A stretch of DNA of 26,508 nucleotides from WVWN01 sp964563535 (GTDB lineage Bacteria; RBG-13-66-14; B26-G2; WVWN01), in the NCBI GenBank assembly GCA_964563535.1, contig CAZLXP010000028.1, positions 1 through 26,508 of the forward strand, given 5' to 3'. Positions 8,195-14,796 of the stretch are shown piece after piece. The translations under genes were made by a program, and so were the position numbers. Below the pieces are notes generated by a model. That model was given only the letters and a program-made list of their open reading frames with translations. It did no database searches and had not been told where the DNA came from. Each line of letters begins with the position of its first letter. Positions within the stretch are counted from its first letter, which is position 1.

Positions 8195-8522
8195 CTTCCC
8201 TCTCCTCGCTTGAGCGCTTGACGGTTTTGATCGCCGCCGGATGGCGGAGGATCAGCAAATGGCGCAATATCTCCTCGTCAACGCGAACGCGCCGGGCCAT
8301 AGCCTGGGGCAGCTCGCTCGGGCCGTCAAACCAAAACAACAAGAAACGGCCCCGGCCGTGCTTCTTGACGGGATACGCGAGCGGCAACTCGCCCAGGTCG
8401 GTCACTTCTTTGACGTCGGCGCCGTACTCCGCGAGCCAGCCCTCGAGGCGCCCGCGGCACGCCGCCAAACCCTCGTCGCCGAGGTCCGTCCTTATCATAA
8501 CTAACATCTCGAAAGGTTTCAA
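8178..8522 (-). CDS. rpsF: Small ribosomal subunit protein bS6
   Basis: 114 residues. It binds bS18 and 16S rRNA in the 30S platform. The pattern FEMLVMIRTDLGDEGL, VTDLGELPLAYPVKKHGRGRF in two adjacent landmark blocks, and VDEEILRHLLI is typical bS6. The start is TTG at 8522, chosen because a strong AAGGAGG lies seven bases upstream. It begins 24 bases after the ychF stop, and overlaps ssb at its end. Confidence 0.96.
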   Translation of the reverse strand: MKPFEMLVMIRTDLGDEGLAACRGRLEGWLAEYGADVKEVTDLGELPLAYPVKKHGRGRFLLFWFDGPSELPQAMARRVRVDEEILRHLLILRHPAAIKTVKRSSEEREDGKRA

Positions 8523-8546
8523 TTACACTCCTCCTTGGAAAATTCT

Positions 8547-9650
8547 TCATTTCGCGCCATGTTTTATGGTGACGACGTCGCCGGCGGCGATGACGTACGC
8601 GGGCCCTTCGGTCCGCACTAGGCCCGCGGCCCGGGCTTCCTTAAGCGACCCGGCCGCGACGACGTCGGCGGCGTTCACTACTTCGGCCCGGATGAAATGT
8701 TCCGCCAGGTCCGAGTGGACCTTGGCCGCGCCCTCGCGCGCCGTCGTACCGGCCGGAACTTGCCAGGCGCTCGTTATGGTGCCCTCGACGGTGTAAAACG
8801 TGATCACGTTCAAAAGCTCGGCCCCGGCCCGAAGCATTTCTTCGCGCGCGCGGCACGTCAAGCCGTATTCGGCCCGCACGCACGCCTCGTCGTCGGCGTT
8901 GAGCTGGCAAAGCTCTTCCTCCAACTTGCCGTATACGGCCACGACCCGGGCGCCGTCGGCGTCGCCGCGGCGCGAAAGCCCGGCCCAAGCTTCTTCCTCG
9001 TCGGCGCGCCCGGGGCCGCCCCGGTTCCCGACGTAAACCGCCGGCTTAGCCGTTAGTAAGAACAGCTCGCGCGCCAACCGCCGCTCGTCGTCGTCGAGGT
9101 CCGCCGCCCGGAGCGGCTTCGCCTCGTTCAGGACGCCGCGGAATTTCTCGAGGGCGGCGAGCTCGGCCGGCTCCTCTCTCTTGCCCTTAGCCGTACGCCT
9201 CGTCTTCTCGAGCCGGCGCTCGAGCGTCGCCAGGTCCGCGAGCGAGAGCTCGGCCGTCAACGTCTCGACCTCGCCGGCGGCGTCCAGGCCGGCCGGCGCC
9301 TCCTTGCGGCCGGCGGCGGCGACGTCCGCGTCCGCGAAAAGGCGGATGACGTAAAACAACGCGTCCATCTCGCGGACGTGCGCCAGGAAGCGGTTGCCCA
9401 GGCCGAGGCCCTCGTGGGCGCCCTCGACCAGGCCCGCGATGTCGACGACGCGCAAACGGGCGGGCCGGAATTCCTCGGCGCCCGAAAGCGCGGCCAACTC
9501 CTCGAGCCGGGGGTCGGGGACCGGCAGCACGGCCTTATTGGGCTCGACGGTGGTAAAAGGGTAGGGACCTACCGCCGCGCCGCAACCGGTCAAAACGTTA
9601 AAGAGCGTGGACTTGCCGACGTTCGGCAGGCCTAAGAGGCCTATGTCCAT
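8547..9650 (-). CDS. ychF: Ribosome-binding ATPase YchF (Obg-like)
   Basis: 367 residues. YchF/OLA1 proteins are ribosome-associated P-loop ATPases linked to stress responses. The P-loop is GLPNVGKST (7-15), switch II is VDIAGLVEGAHEG (69-81), and a coiled-coil segment lies at about 130-195. The C-terminal TGS-like domain reads ITFYTVEG and ends with VITAGDVV-like residues close to the stop. The base-specificity motif at 209-212 is NRGG, lacking the acidic residue of the usual NxxE. There is no ribosome site; a promoter positions the transcript start at the ATG itself. It heads the rpsF-ssb-rpsR-rplI-dnaB run. Confidence 0.93.
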   Translation of the reverse strand: MDIGLLGLPNVGKSTLFNVLTGCGAAVGPYPFTTVEPNKAVLPVPDPRLEELAALSGAEEFRPARLRVVDIAGLVEGAHEGLGLGNRFLAHVREMDALFYVIRLFADADVAAAGRKEAPAGLDAAGEVETLTAELSLADLATLERRLEKTRRTAKGKREEPAELAALEKFRGVLNEAKPLRAADLDDDERRLARELFLLTAKPAVYVGNRGGPGRADEEEAWAGLSRRGDADGARVVAVYGKLEEELCQLNADDEACVRAEYGLTCRAREEMLRAGAELLNVITFYTVEGTITSAWQVPAGTTAREGAAKVHSDLAEHFIRAEVVNAADVVAAGSLKEARAAGLVRTEGPAYVIAAGDVVTIKHGAK

Positions 9651-9656
9651 CGCGGG

Positions 9657-9685
9657 ATTCTATAATAAATACGGTTAAATGTAAA
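9657..9685 (-). promoter_or_regulatory. Promoter of ychF, apparently giving a leaderless transcript
   Basis: Minus strand: TTTACA (9680-9685), exact 17-bp spacer, TAGAAT (9657-9662), each one mismatch from consensus. Seven bases beyond the -10 is 9650, the A of the ychF ATG. No Shine-Dalgarno is present upstream, consistent with leaderless translation. The promoter lies in the gap between the AT-rich island and ychF. Confidence 0.65.
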
Positions 9686-9700
9686 GGATTAAGATTAGAC

Positions 9701-10927
9701 TCAGCTTAAGACCTCTATTAAACGGAAACCATCTTCGCCCAACGAATACTGTATTAACGATAAAGCCTCCCATCGCATAGCTTCGTAAGGCCGCCTCGGG
9801 ATTACGAAGTCCCTGATTCTATTTTTCTTTGCATATTCGATAATTCTATCCGAAAAACCGCCTGACACTAAAAAAGCTTTTATGAGCATATAGTCGCCGC
9901 CCGCGCGGTAATTAGCCACCCAATCCACATATTTCATAGTTTGGTCAATATATCCGCACGCCTCGGTAAACGAACTCTCAGTCTGCCCAACGAGCTTTTC
10001 CCTCTTTAGTTCTACTATATTGAAACTATCAACAACGTCCGGAAGGCGGCCGTTTAATTGTTTACGAGTATAACCGAAGATATCAGCGAAATCCCTATAT
10101 TTCGTCGGTTTGAACGGAGATACGGGGAATTGATTTGCCGAAAAATCCCAATTATCAAAAATACGTGAAAAGGGTTCTATCTGATGCGCAATACCATAAG
10201 CAAAAGCAACTTGCATTATAGATTCTCGGCGTAGCAACCCGCGTTCGGCGAACCTACTTATTAAAGGATCCGGATTAAAACCGTACGAGGCGTTATTCGT
10301 TACGATCCTCGAAACCTTCTCATGTTCGGAACCTCGAAAATTAAAATTACTCCGGCTTTCGCTCCGCCGGCGCGTGAATAGCTCTACTAACAAACTAGTC
10401 TCTTCATCTTCCAAACGAATAAAACTACGGTCCTCGAAAGCCCGAATTTGATTTGCTACATTTTTAACATCACTCTGTAAGACAAAATCCATATCTAAAC
10501 CGTCTTTAAAAAAAGCCGGACACGGATCGAAGAAAAAAACGAATCTAATCTCGTAGTCCTTACGCTCTTGTTCGGACCACAATTCTTCATCGAATTGCTC
10601 TTTCCATAAATAATCTTCGCTCCTATAACTAGAAGCATCGGGTAGAATAGCTTGCGGGTAATTATCGAATACTACCTGTTTACCCTTCGGCGTATCGAAA
10701 CTTATTACTAAACCGATCCCATATATATTCCTATCTCTGAAAAAAAATACGAGGTCCCCTTCCTCAATCAAAGCGTAATCGGAGATAGTTCTTTCTTGCG
10801 ATTCGCCCCAAGGCATATCGGTAATTTTCCGGAATCTAGTACCATACACCCCGTTTTCGGCGTAAAGCCTCACGAATTTCAATTCGTCTTTTGGGGAACC
10901 GGCGAGGTTAATTAACCAACCCGGCAT
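9701..10927 (-). CDS. Probable restriction nuclease: EVE/PUA-like N-terminus and PD-(D/E)xK C-terminus
   Basis: 408 residues from the ATG at 10927, which follows the methyltransferase stop by two bases; a GTG at 10939 would add four residues. Residues about 50-145 contain EEGDLVFFFRDRNIYGIG and IRFVFFFDPCPAFF, patterned like EVE or PUA-fold domains that read modified bases; this is weak by eye. A charged middle section follows. Near residues 296-308 LPDVVDSF then NIVELKRE form a PD-x8-ELK signature (D297, E306, K308), followed by a helix containing YIDQTMKYVDWV, resembling Shedu/DUF4263-type or Mrr-type nucleases. Base composition is far more AT-rich than the neighbours. Next to the methyltransferase it probably cleaves unmodified DNA, though cleavage of modified phage DNA is an alternative. 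Confidence in nuclease class is moderate, in specificity nil. Confidence 0.6.
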   Translation of the reverse strand: MPGWLINLAGSPKDELKFVRLYAENGVYGTRFRKITDMPWGESQERTISDYALIEEGDLVFFFRDRNIYGIGLVISFDTPKGKQVVFDNYPQAILPDASSYRSEDYLWKEQFDEELWSEQERKDYEIRFVFFFDPCPAFFKDGLDMDFVLQSDVKNVANQIRAFEDRSFIRLEDEETSLLVELFTRRRSESRSNFNFRGSEHEKVSRIVTNNASYGFNPDPLISRFAERGLLRRESIMQVAFAYGIAHQIEPFSRIFDNWDFSANQFPVSPFKPTKYRDFADIFGYTRKQLNGRLPDVVDSFNIVELKREKLVGQTESSFTEACGYIDQTMKYVDWVANYRAGGDYMLIKAFLVSGGFSDRIIEYAKKNRIRDFVIPRRPYEAMRWEALSLIQYSLGEDGFRLIEVLS

Positions 10928-10929
10928 CG

Positions 10930-11853
10930 TTACCACCACTTTCCGCTATACTTGAATTTTGACGATTTTTCCTCCGAACCAAGCTTCCTAAAAACAAATA
11001 AATGCTCGTGCATCAGCAGTAGAAAATTATTCTTGGAAAAGCGTCTCCACTTCCTTTCGGTTTGCGTATTCCACTGGACTTTAATCACGTCTTCTTTTAA
11101 AATAAACCCAGCCTCTAAGAATGCAGACATTACCGGATACGAAATCGGTATAAAATGCGTATGCCTTCTCGTATCGCCGATTAAAATCGCGCAATAACGA
11201 CCCGGTTTTAAAACCCTATAGCACTCCTCCGCGACCTTTTTAATCTCGGCTACGAACTCGTCTAATTTACGAAAATTCGATAGATCGCCCTCCTCCGTTT
11301 CCCCGTTTTTTCCGTATTTTATAATACTCGCATAGGGTGGGTGCGTAGCAATTAAATCAATAGATGCGTCGCTAATGAAGCTAAGGTCTCGGGCATCGCC
11401 TTGGTAAGTATGAATGTCGATGTCGTTAACTTTTTCTATAGTAGTAGACCCCGGGAAATAAAGCCTGTCTCTCGTTAAGATTAAAGCTTCGTAATTAATA
11501 TCCACGCCTATTGCGTTTCGCCCTAATAGCTTTGCTTCGACCAAAGTCGTCCCGCTCCCTACCATCGGGTCTAGCACTATCTCGCCTTCGGTAGTATATT
11601 TAGAAATTAGGTTGCGGGGAATTTGCGGCGCCCAATTACCCCGGTAATTGCCTTTATGCGTAGCCCAACTACCACGTTCCTTGAAAGACCATACGGTAGT
11701 ACTTTCTTCGTCGAAGTCGGAAGGCTGTAGCGCCTGCAGGTTCGAAAAACCGTTAAGTTTTACGGCTTTACCTTCGATTACTACCTCGGCGTTCTTTTCG
11801 AAGTATTTTTTATAATCTTCTTCCGTAACCTCTATGGGAAACGCTTTATTCAT
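10930..11853 (-). CDS. Site-specific DNA methyltransferase (N6-adenine or N4-cytosine type)
   Basis: 307 residues. The AdoMet-binding motif I is VLDPMVGSGTTLVEA (93-107), followed by GRNAIGVDIN (111-120). The catalytic motif IV is THPPY (170-174) in place of the common (D/N/S)PPY, preceded by SIDLIA. Later segments VLKPGRYCAILIGDTRR and HEHLFVFRK are typical of the family. Order I then IV differs from the beta-class order. It methylates adenine N6 or cytosine N4 in a site that cannot be predicted. The stop TAA overlaps the first possible nuclease start, so translation is coupled. The ATG at 11853 has no ribosome site; a promoter lies ten bases upstream. The composition suggests transfer from a lower-GC source. 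Confidence 0.85.
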   Translation of the reverse strand: MNKAFPIEVTEEDYKKYFEKNAEVVIEGKAVKLNGFSNLQALQPSDFDEESTTVWSFKERGSWATHKGNYRGNWAPQIPRNLISKYTTEGEIVLDPMVGSGTTLVEAKLLGRNAIGVDINYEALILTRDRLYFPGSTTIEKVNDIDIHTYQGDARDLSFISDASIDLIATHPPYASIIKYGKNGETEEGDLSNFRKLDEFVAEIKKVAEECYRVLKPGRYCAILIGDTRRHTHFIPISYPVMSAFLEAGFILKEDVIKVQWNTQTERKWRRFSKNNFLLLMHEHLFVFRKLGSEEKSSKFKYSGKWW

Positions 11854-11862
11854 ACCGGCGAT

Positions 11863-11891
11863 ATACTACTACCCTCGCCGTATCATTTCAA
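11863..11891 (-). promoter_or_regulatory. Candidate promoter of the methyltransferase-nuclease pair
   Basis: Minus strand: TTGAAA (11886-11891), 17-bp spacer, TAGTAT (11863-11868). The -10 matches only four of six, but spacing is ideal and no other candidate lies before the ATG. The predicted start is within about three bases of the ATG at 11853, again leaving no room for a leader. Confidence 0.45.
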
Positions 11892-11907
11892 CCCTAATTT
11901 AACGCCG

Positions 11908-11935
11908 AAAAAACGCGGCTTAACGCCGCGTTTTT
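11908..11935 (-). terminator. Intrinsic terminator of the oxygen-defence operon
   Basis: AAAAACGCGGC pairs with GCCGCGTTTTT around a five-base loop, an 11-bp stem. On the minus strand the stem is followed by a T run. It lies about 30 bases after the last rubredoxin stop and before the methyltransferase promoter, separating the host operon from the AT-rich island. Confidence 0.85.
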
Positions 11936-11964
11936 GACGACAAATATACCTCTGCGAAGTCCCG

Positions 11965-12135
11965 TCACTCCTCCGGCTCGAACATATCCTTGCCGACGCC
12001 GCACAGCGGGCACACCCAGTCGTCCGGCAGCTCTTCGAACGGCGTACCCGGGTCTATGCCGTTGTCCGGGTCGCCCACCGCCGGGTCGTAAACGTACTCG
12101 CACGCCAAACACCGGTACCGCCGCATATCCGGCAT
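11965..12135 (-). CDS. Rubredoxin (unit 1)
   Basis: 56 residues, a one-iron electron carrier using four cysteines. Cys pairs are CLAC (9-12) and CPLC (42-45), with the conserved YVYDPAVGDPD between and GxxP-F-LPDDW before the second pair. The ATG at 12135 has AAGGAG seven bases upstream. It is the last gene before the operon terminator. It likely passes electrons to rubrerythrin, flavodiiron protein or superoxide reductase encoded upstream. Compared with unit 2 it is identical in its first 11 residues and upstream region, then diverges (E13 for G; NGIDPGTPFEE for GGVEAGTLFED), so it is the older diverged copy. Confidence 0.95.
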   Translation of the reverse strand: MPDMRRYRCLACEYVYDPAVGDPDNGIDPGTPFEELPDDWVCPLCGVGKDMFEPEE

Positions 12136-12492
12136 CCCTACGCTCCTTGCGCCGCGCCTTTACGCCTCGGGCTCGAACTGGTCCTTAGCGGCGCCGCACA
12201 CCGGGCAGACCCAGTCGTCCGGCAGGTCCTCGAAAAGGGTCCCGGCCTCGACGCCGCCGTCCGGGTCGCCCACCGCCGGGTCGTAAACGTACCCGCACGC
12301 CAAACACCGGTACCGCCGCATATCCGGCATCCCTACGCTCCTTGCGCCGCGCCTTTACGCCTCGGGCTCGAACTGGTCCTTAGCGGCGCCGCACACCGGG
12401 CAGACCCAGTCGTCCGGCAGGTCCTCGAAAAGGGTCCCGGCCTCGACGCCGCCGTCCGGGTCGCCCACCGCCGGGTCGTAAACGTACCCGCA
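12099..12492 (-). repeat. Perfect 199-bp overlapping tandem repeat (period 195) in rubredoxin genes
   Basis: Bases 12099-12297 equal 12294-12492 at every position I compared; the first mismatches are at 12098/12293 on one side and 12298/12493 on the other. The repeat spans one rubredoxin 3' part, the stop, the 24-base spacer with ribosome site, and the next gene's first codons. Rubredoxin stops fall exactly 195 bases apart (11965, 12160, 12355). Confidence 0.93.
12160..12330 (-). CDS. Rubredoxin (unit 2, hybrid of units 1 and 3)
   Basis: 56 residues with CLAC (9-12) and CPVC (42-45) iron ligands and an intact YVYDPAVGDPDGG core. The first 11 residues and the upstream AAGGAG site match unit 1, whereas residues from about 13 to the end (GGVEAGTLFEDLPDDW, then FEPEA) are identical to the rubredoxin domain of the upstream fusion gene. 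The DNA is identical too, silent positions included, so the gene was formed by a recent tandem duplication with its junction inside the rubredoxin coding sequence. It should be a functional rubredoxin. It begins 24 bases after the fusion gene stop and ends 24 bases before unit 1. Confidence 0.95.
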   Translation of the reverse strand: MPDMRRYRCLACGYVYDPAVGDPDGGVEAGTLFEDLPDDWVCPVCGAAKDQFEPEA

Positions 12493-13068
12493 TACCTGGC
12501 ACACGTACTTTTCCATCTTAACGTCGCTCCTTTCCTTTGCGCCGGGGGGCGGCGCGGCGTGGTAGGTGGGCGCCGCCGTGGGGGCCTTGCCCTTCTTGGC
12601 GTCGCGGTAGTAAGCGTACGTAAGGGGCTCGCCGGCGCGAAGGACCTCGCCCGCGACGACGTCGCCGACGAATATGGTGTGGGTCCCGACGTCGAGCCGG
12701 CTCACGACCTTGGCCTCCATTACGGCGAGGGCGTTTTCCATGACGAGAGGACAACCGCTCGCGCCTTCCTTATACTCTACCTGGGCCAACTTGTCGACGT
12801 CGCGGCCCGACTTGAAGCCGAACAGGCCGATGAACGCCATCGGCGTCTCCTTAGCCAATACCGAAACGCCGAAGACGCCGCTGCGCGATATGTATTCGTG
12901 AGTAAGATTTTCCCGGTTGAGCGCGACGGCCAGGCGCGCGGGCTGGGCCGCCACCTGGACGACGGTATTGGCTATTTGGCCGTTGGCCTTGCCGCCGGCG
13001 CGCGACGCCACGACGTACATGCCGTACGTTAAACTAAAAAGGCACCCTGGATTGTATGCGCCCGGCAC
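12355..13068 (-). CDS. hrb: Flavin reductase-rubredoxin fusion (high-molecular-weight rubredoxin)
   Basis: 237 residues. Residues 10-165 form an FMN-binding flavin-reductase-like domain (SLTYGMYVVASR, then TYISRSGVFG-like region); residues 166-184 are a proline/alanine linker; residues 186-237 are a rubredoxin with C190, C193, C223 and C226. In Moorella the equivalent Hrb takes electrons from NADH and delivers them to the flavodiiron protein; here fprA lies directly upstream, its TAG one base before the GTG start at 13068, so the pair is almost certainly a functional O2/NO reductase system. A standard Shine-Dalgarno and in-frame ATG precede the rubredoxin domain. The 3' part is duplicated in the next gene. 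Confidence 0.93.
   Translation of the reverse strand: MPGAYNPGCLFSLTYGMYVVASRAGGKANGQIANTVVQVAAQPARLAVALNRENLTHEYISRSGVFGVSVLAKETPMAFIGLFGFKSGRDVDKLAQVEYKEGASGCPLVMENALAVMEAKVVSRLDVGTHTIFVGDVVAGEVLRAGEPLTYAYYRDAKKGKAPTAAPTYHAAPPPGAKERSDVKMEKYVCQVCGYVYDPAVGDPDGGVEAGTLFEDLPDDWVCPVCGAAKDQFEPEA
12514..12533 (-). promoter_or_regulatory. Internal ribosome site and ATG inside the fusion gene
   Basis: Within the fusion gene's linker, AAAGGAG (12527-12533) lies ten bases before an in-frame ATG (12514-12516, Met185). Translation from here would give a free 53-residue rubredoxin. The AAGGAGCG element is shared with the two stand-alone rubredoxin genes, suggesting it is inherited from an independent rubredoxin gene. 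A TAA in another frame sits just before the ATG. Confidence 0.5.
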
Positions 13069-13069
13069 G

Positions 13070-14260
13070 CTACGTCCCTTTCACCGCCCGGGCCACGTCG
13101 CGGCCCAGCGCCGCGCACGCCGCCAGGTCGTCGGCGGTGGGCCGCCACTTGGCGCGTACGCCCGGCGCCGCGAGCTCGATCTTACAATTTTTTAGATGCT
13201 CCTCGAGCACATTGACCGCCTCGCCGCTCCAGCCGTACGAGCCGAACGCGGCGCCGATCTTGTTCTTGAAGCCCAGGCCGCGCAGGTCCTCCATATACGT
13301 ACCGAGGGTCGAGATATACCGGCGGTTGACGGTCGGCGAGCCTATTATAATCGCCTTGGCGCGAAAGACCTCCGTTAACACCTGGTTTCGGTCCGCCGTC
13401 GGCCCGTAGAAGATTTTGTACGGGACGCCCTCCGCCGCCAGGCCCGCGCCGACCGCCTCGGCCATATGCCGCGTACCTTGCCACATCGTGTCGTATAAAA
13501 TCACGGCGCTCGGCTCCGGGACCTGCGACGCCCACTCTTTATACTTCTCGACGATCTGGAGGGGGTTGTCGCGCCAGATGACGCCGTGGCTGGGCGCGAT
13601 TACGTCCACCGGCAGATTCAACGACAGGACTTCGTCGATCTTTTTAATTACCATATCGCTGAAGGGCGTGAGGATGTTGGCGTAGTACCGCAGGGCTTCT
13701 TCGTAAAGGTCGTGCTGGTTCACCTCGTCGTTGAAGCGTCTGTCGGTGGCGTAGTGCTGGCCGAAGGCGTCGTTGGGCATCAACACGTTCCTACCGGTAA
13801 GGTACGTGAACATGCTGTCGGGCCAGTGGAGCATGGGCGCCTCCACGAACACCAGCTCGTGCTTGCCGATATTGATTCTATCGCCCGTGCCCACCGCCTT
13901 GAAATTCCAGTTCTGGTGGTAATGGCCGGGGACGCTCTCGGCGCCGCGCTTCGAGACGACGACCGTCGCCTTGGGACAGTAGCGCATAACGGCCGGGAGG
14001 CCGCCGGAGTGGTCCGACTCGGCGTGGTTCGCGACGACGATATCTATCGCCGCCGGGTCGACTACCTCGCGGACGTTGGCGACGAGGTCGTCGGCGAAGG
14101 GCCCCCACACCGTATCCACGAGGACCGTTTTCTCGTCCACGACGAGGTACGAGTTGTACGTCGAGCCGCGCGGGGTGGACAACTCGTAGCCGTGGAAGTG
14201 GCGCAGCGCCCAATCCACGACGCCCACCCAGTAAACGTTCTCAGCTATTTCGGTTGCCAT
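13070..14260 (-). CDS. fprA: Flavodiiron protein (FprA-type O2/NO reductase)
   Basis: 396 residues, normal size. The N-terminal beta-lactamase-like domain carries the diiron ligands: H79, E81 and D83 in NHAESDHSGG, H145 in LHWPDS, D164 in NDAFGQH and H225 in PSHGVIW. The C-terminal flavodoxin domain begins ILYDTMWQGTRHMAEA (about 254-269) with FMN loops at GSPTVNRRY and GSYGWSGEA. It reduces O2 to water or NO to N2O in the cytoplasm. The next gene encodes its likely electron donor (Hrb), and rubrerythrins and superoxide reductase are in the same operon. Whether O2 or NO is preferred is not visible in sequence. Confidence 0.97.
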   Translation of the reverse strand: MATEIAENVYWVGVVDWALRHFHGYELSTPRGSTYNSYLVVDEKTVLVDTVWGPFADDLVANVREVVDPAAIDIVVANHAESDHSGGLPAVMRYCPKATVVVSKRGAESVPGHYHQNWNFKAVGTGDRINIGKHELVFVEAPMLHWPDSMFTYLTGRNVLMPNDAFGQHYATDRRFNDEVNQHDLYEEALRYYANILTPFSDMVIKKIDEVLSLNLPVDVIAPSHGVIWRDNPLQIVEKYKEWASQVPEPSAVILYDTMWQGTRHMAEAVGAGLAAEGVPYKIFYGPTADRNQVLTEVFRAKAIIIGSPTVNRRYISTLGTYMEDLRGLGFKNKIGAAFGSYGWSGEAVNVLEEHLKNCKIELAAPGVRAKWRPTADDLAACAALGRDVARAVKGT

Positions 14261-14296
14261 AATGCCACCGCCGTCAAACGTTAATCTTCGGTTGGG

Positions 14297-14779
14297 TTAA
14301 TCCCCGCCGCGCACCATCTCGGCGACGAGCGAGCATACCTTCCCCAGGAACTCGCCGTCCTCACTCGAGAAAGGCGCGAGGGTGTGGGAGTCGATGTCGA
14401 GCTCGCCCCATACGGCGCCGCCGACGAGAATGGGCAAAACGATCTCGGCCTTGACGTCCGGGCTGCACGCCAGGTAGTTGGTCTCTTTCGAAACGTCCTG
14501 CACGACGAACATACGGCGCGTATGCGCGGCGCGGCCGCAGATGCCCGTCCCTACCGAAATCCGCACGTGCTCCGTGGGCGCGCCCCTGTACGGGCCGAGG
14601 ACGAGGTCGCCCCGCTTCTCGGGGTCGGTAATATAGAAACCTACCCAATCGAAATAGGGCACCTCGGCCCCGAGGAGGTCGCACACGCGCTGCAGTTTCT
14701 CGTCCCGGGCCGCGGCGCCCCCGATGACCTGCTCGAGCCGCGGCCAAAGCTTCGCGAAAATTTTCGCCTTGTCCGCCAC
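14297..14779 (-). CDS. GAF-domain protein related to free methionine-(R)-sulfoxide reductase
   Basis: 160 residues from the GTG at 14779, chosen for its AAGGAG site five bases upstream; the longer frame starting at 14962 only overlaps the next gene upstream. The protein has the fRMsr pattern: DWVGFYI, LVLGPYRGAP, VRISVGTGICG, then CSPDVKAEIVLPI and LDIDS. In E. coli fRMsr Cys84, Cys94 and Cys118 matter. Here the counterparts of 94 and 118 are present with exact spacing (C81 and C105), but the position ten before C81 is His71, not Cys. So it is either an fRMsr using another resolving thiol (C33 and C149 exist) or a ligand-binding GAF protein. The operon context favours oxidative repair. Confidence 0.82.
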   Translation of the reverse strand: MADKAKIFAKLWPRLEQVIGGAAARDEKLQRVCDLLGAEVPYFDWVGFYITDPEKRGDLVLGPYRGAPTEHVRISVGTGICGRAAHTRRMFVVQDVSKETNYLACSPDVKAEIVLPILVGGAVWGELDIDSHTLAPFSSEDGEFLGKVCSLVAEMVRGGD

Positions 14780-14796
14780 CGGCGCTCCTTCCTCTC

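Noticed and set aside
9686..9720. Terminator after the nuclease gene
   Set aside because: Only a 5-bp TTAAG/CTTAA pairing with an 11-base loop and no T run; too weak to call.
9651..11907. Island considered as a transposon or prophage remnant
   Set aside because: No transposase, integrase, terminal inverted repeats or target duplication were seen at either edge; only composition marks it as foreign.
12099..12492. Direct repeats considered as a CRISPR-like or satellite array
   Set aside because: The repeat unit is a rubredoxin gene plus its spacer, 195 bases long and coding throughout; there are no short repeats with unique spacers.
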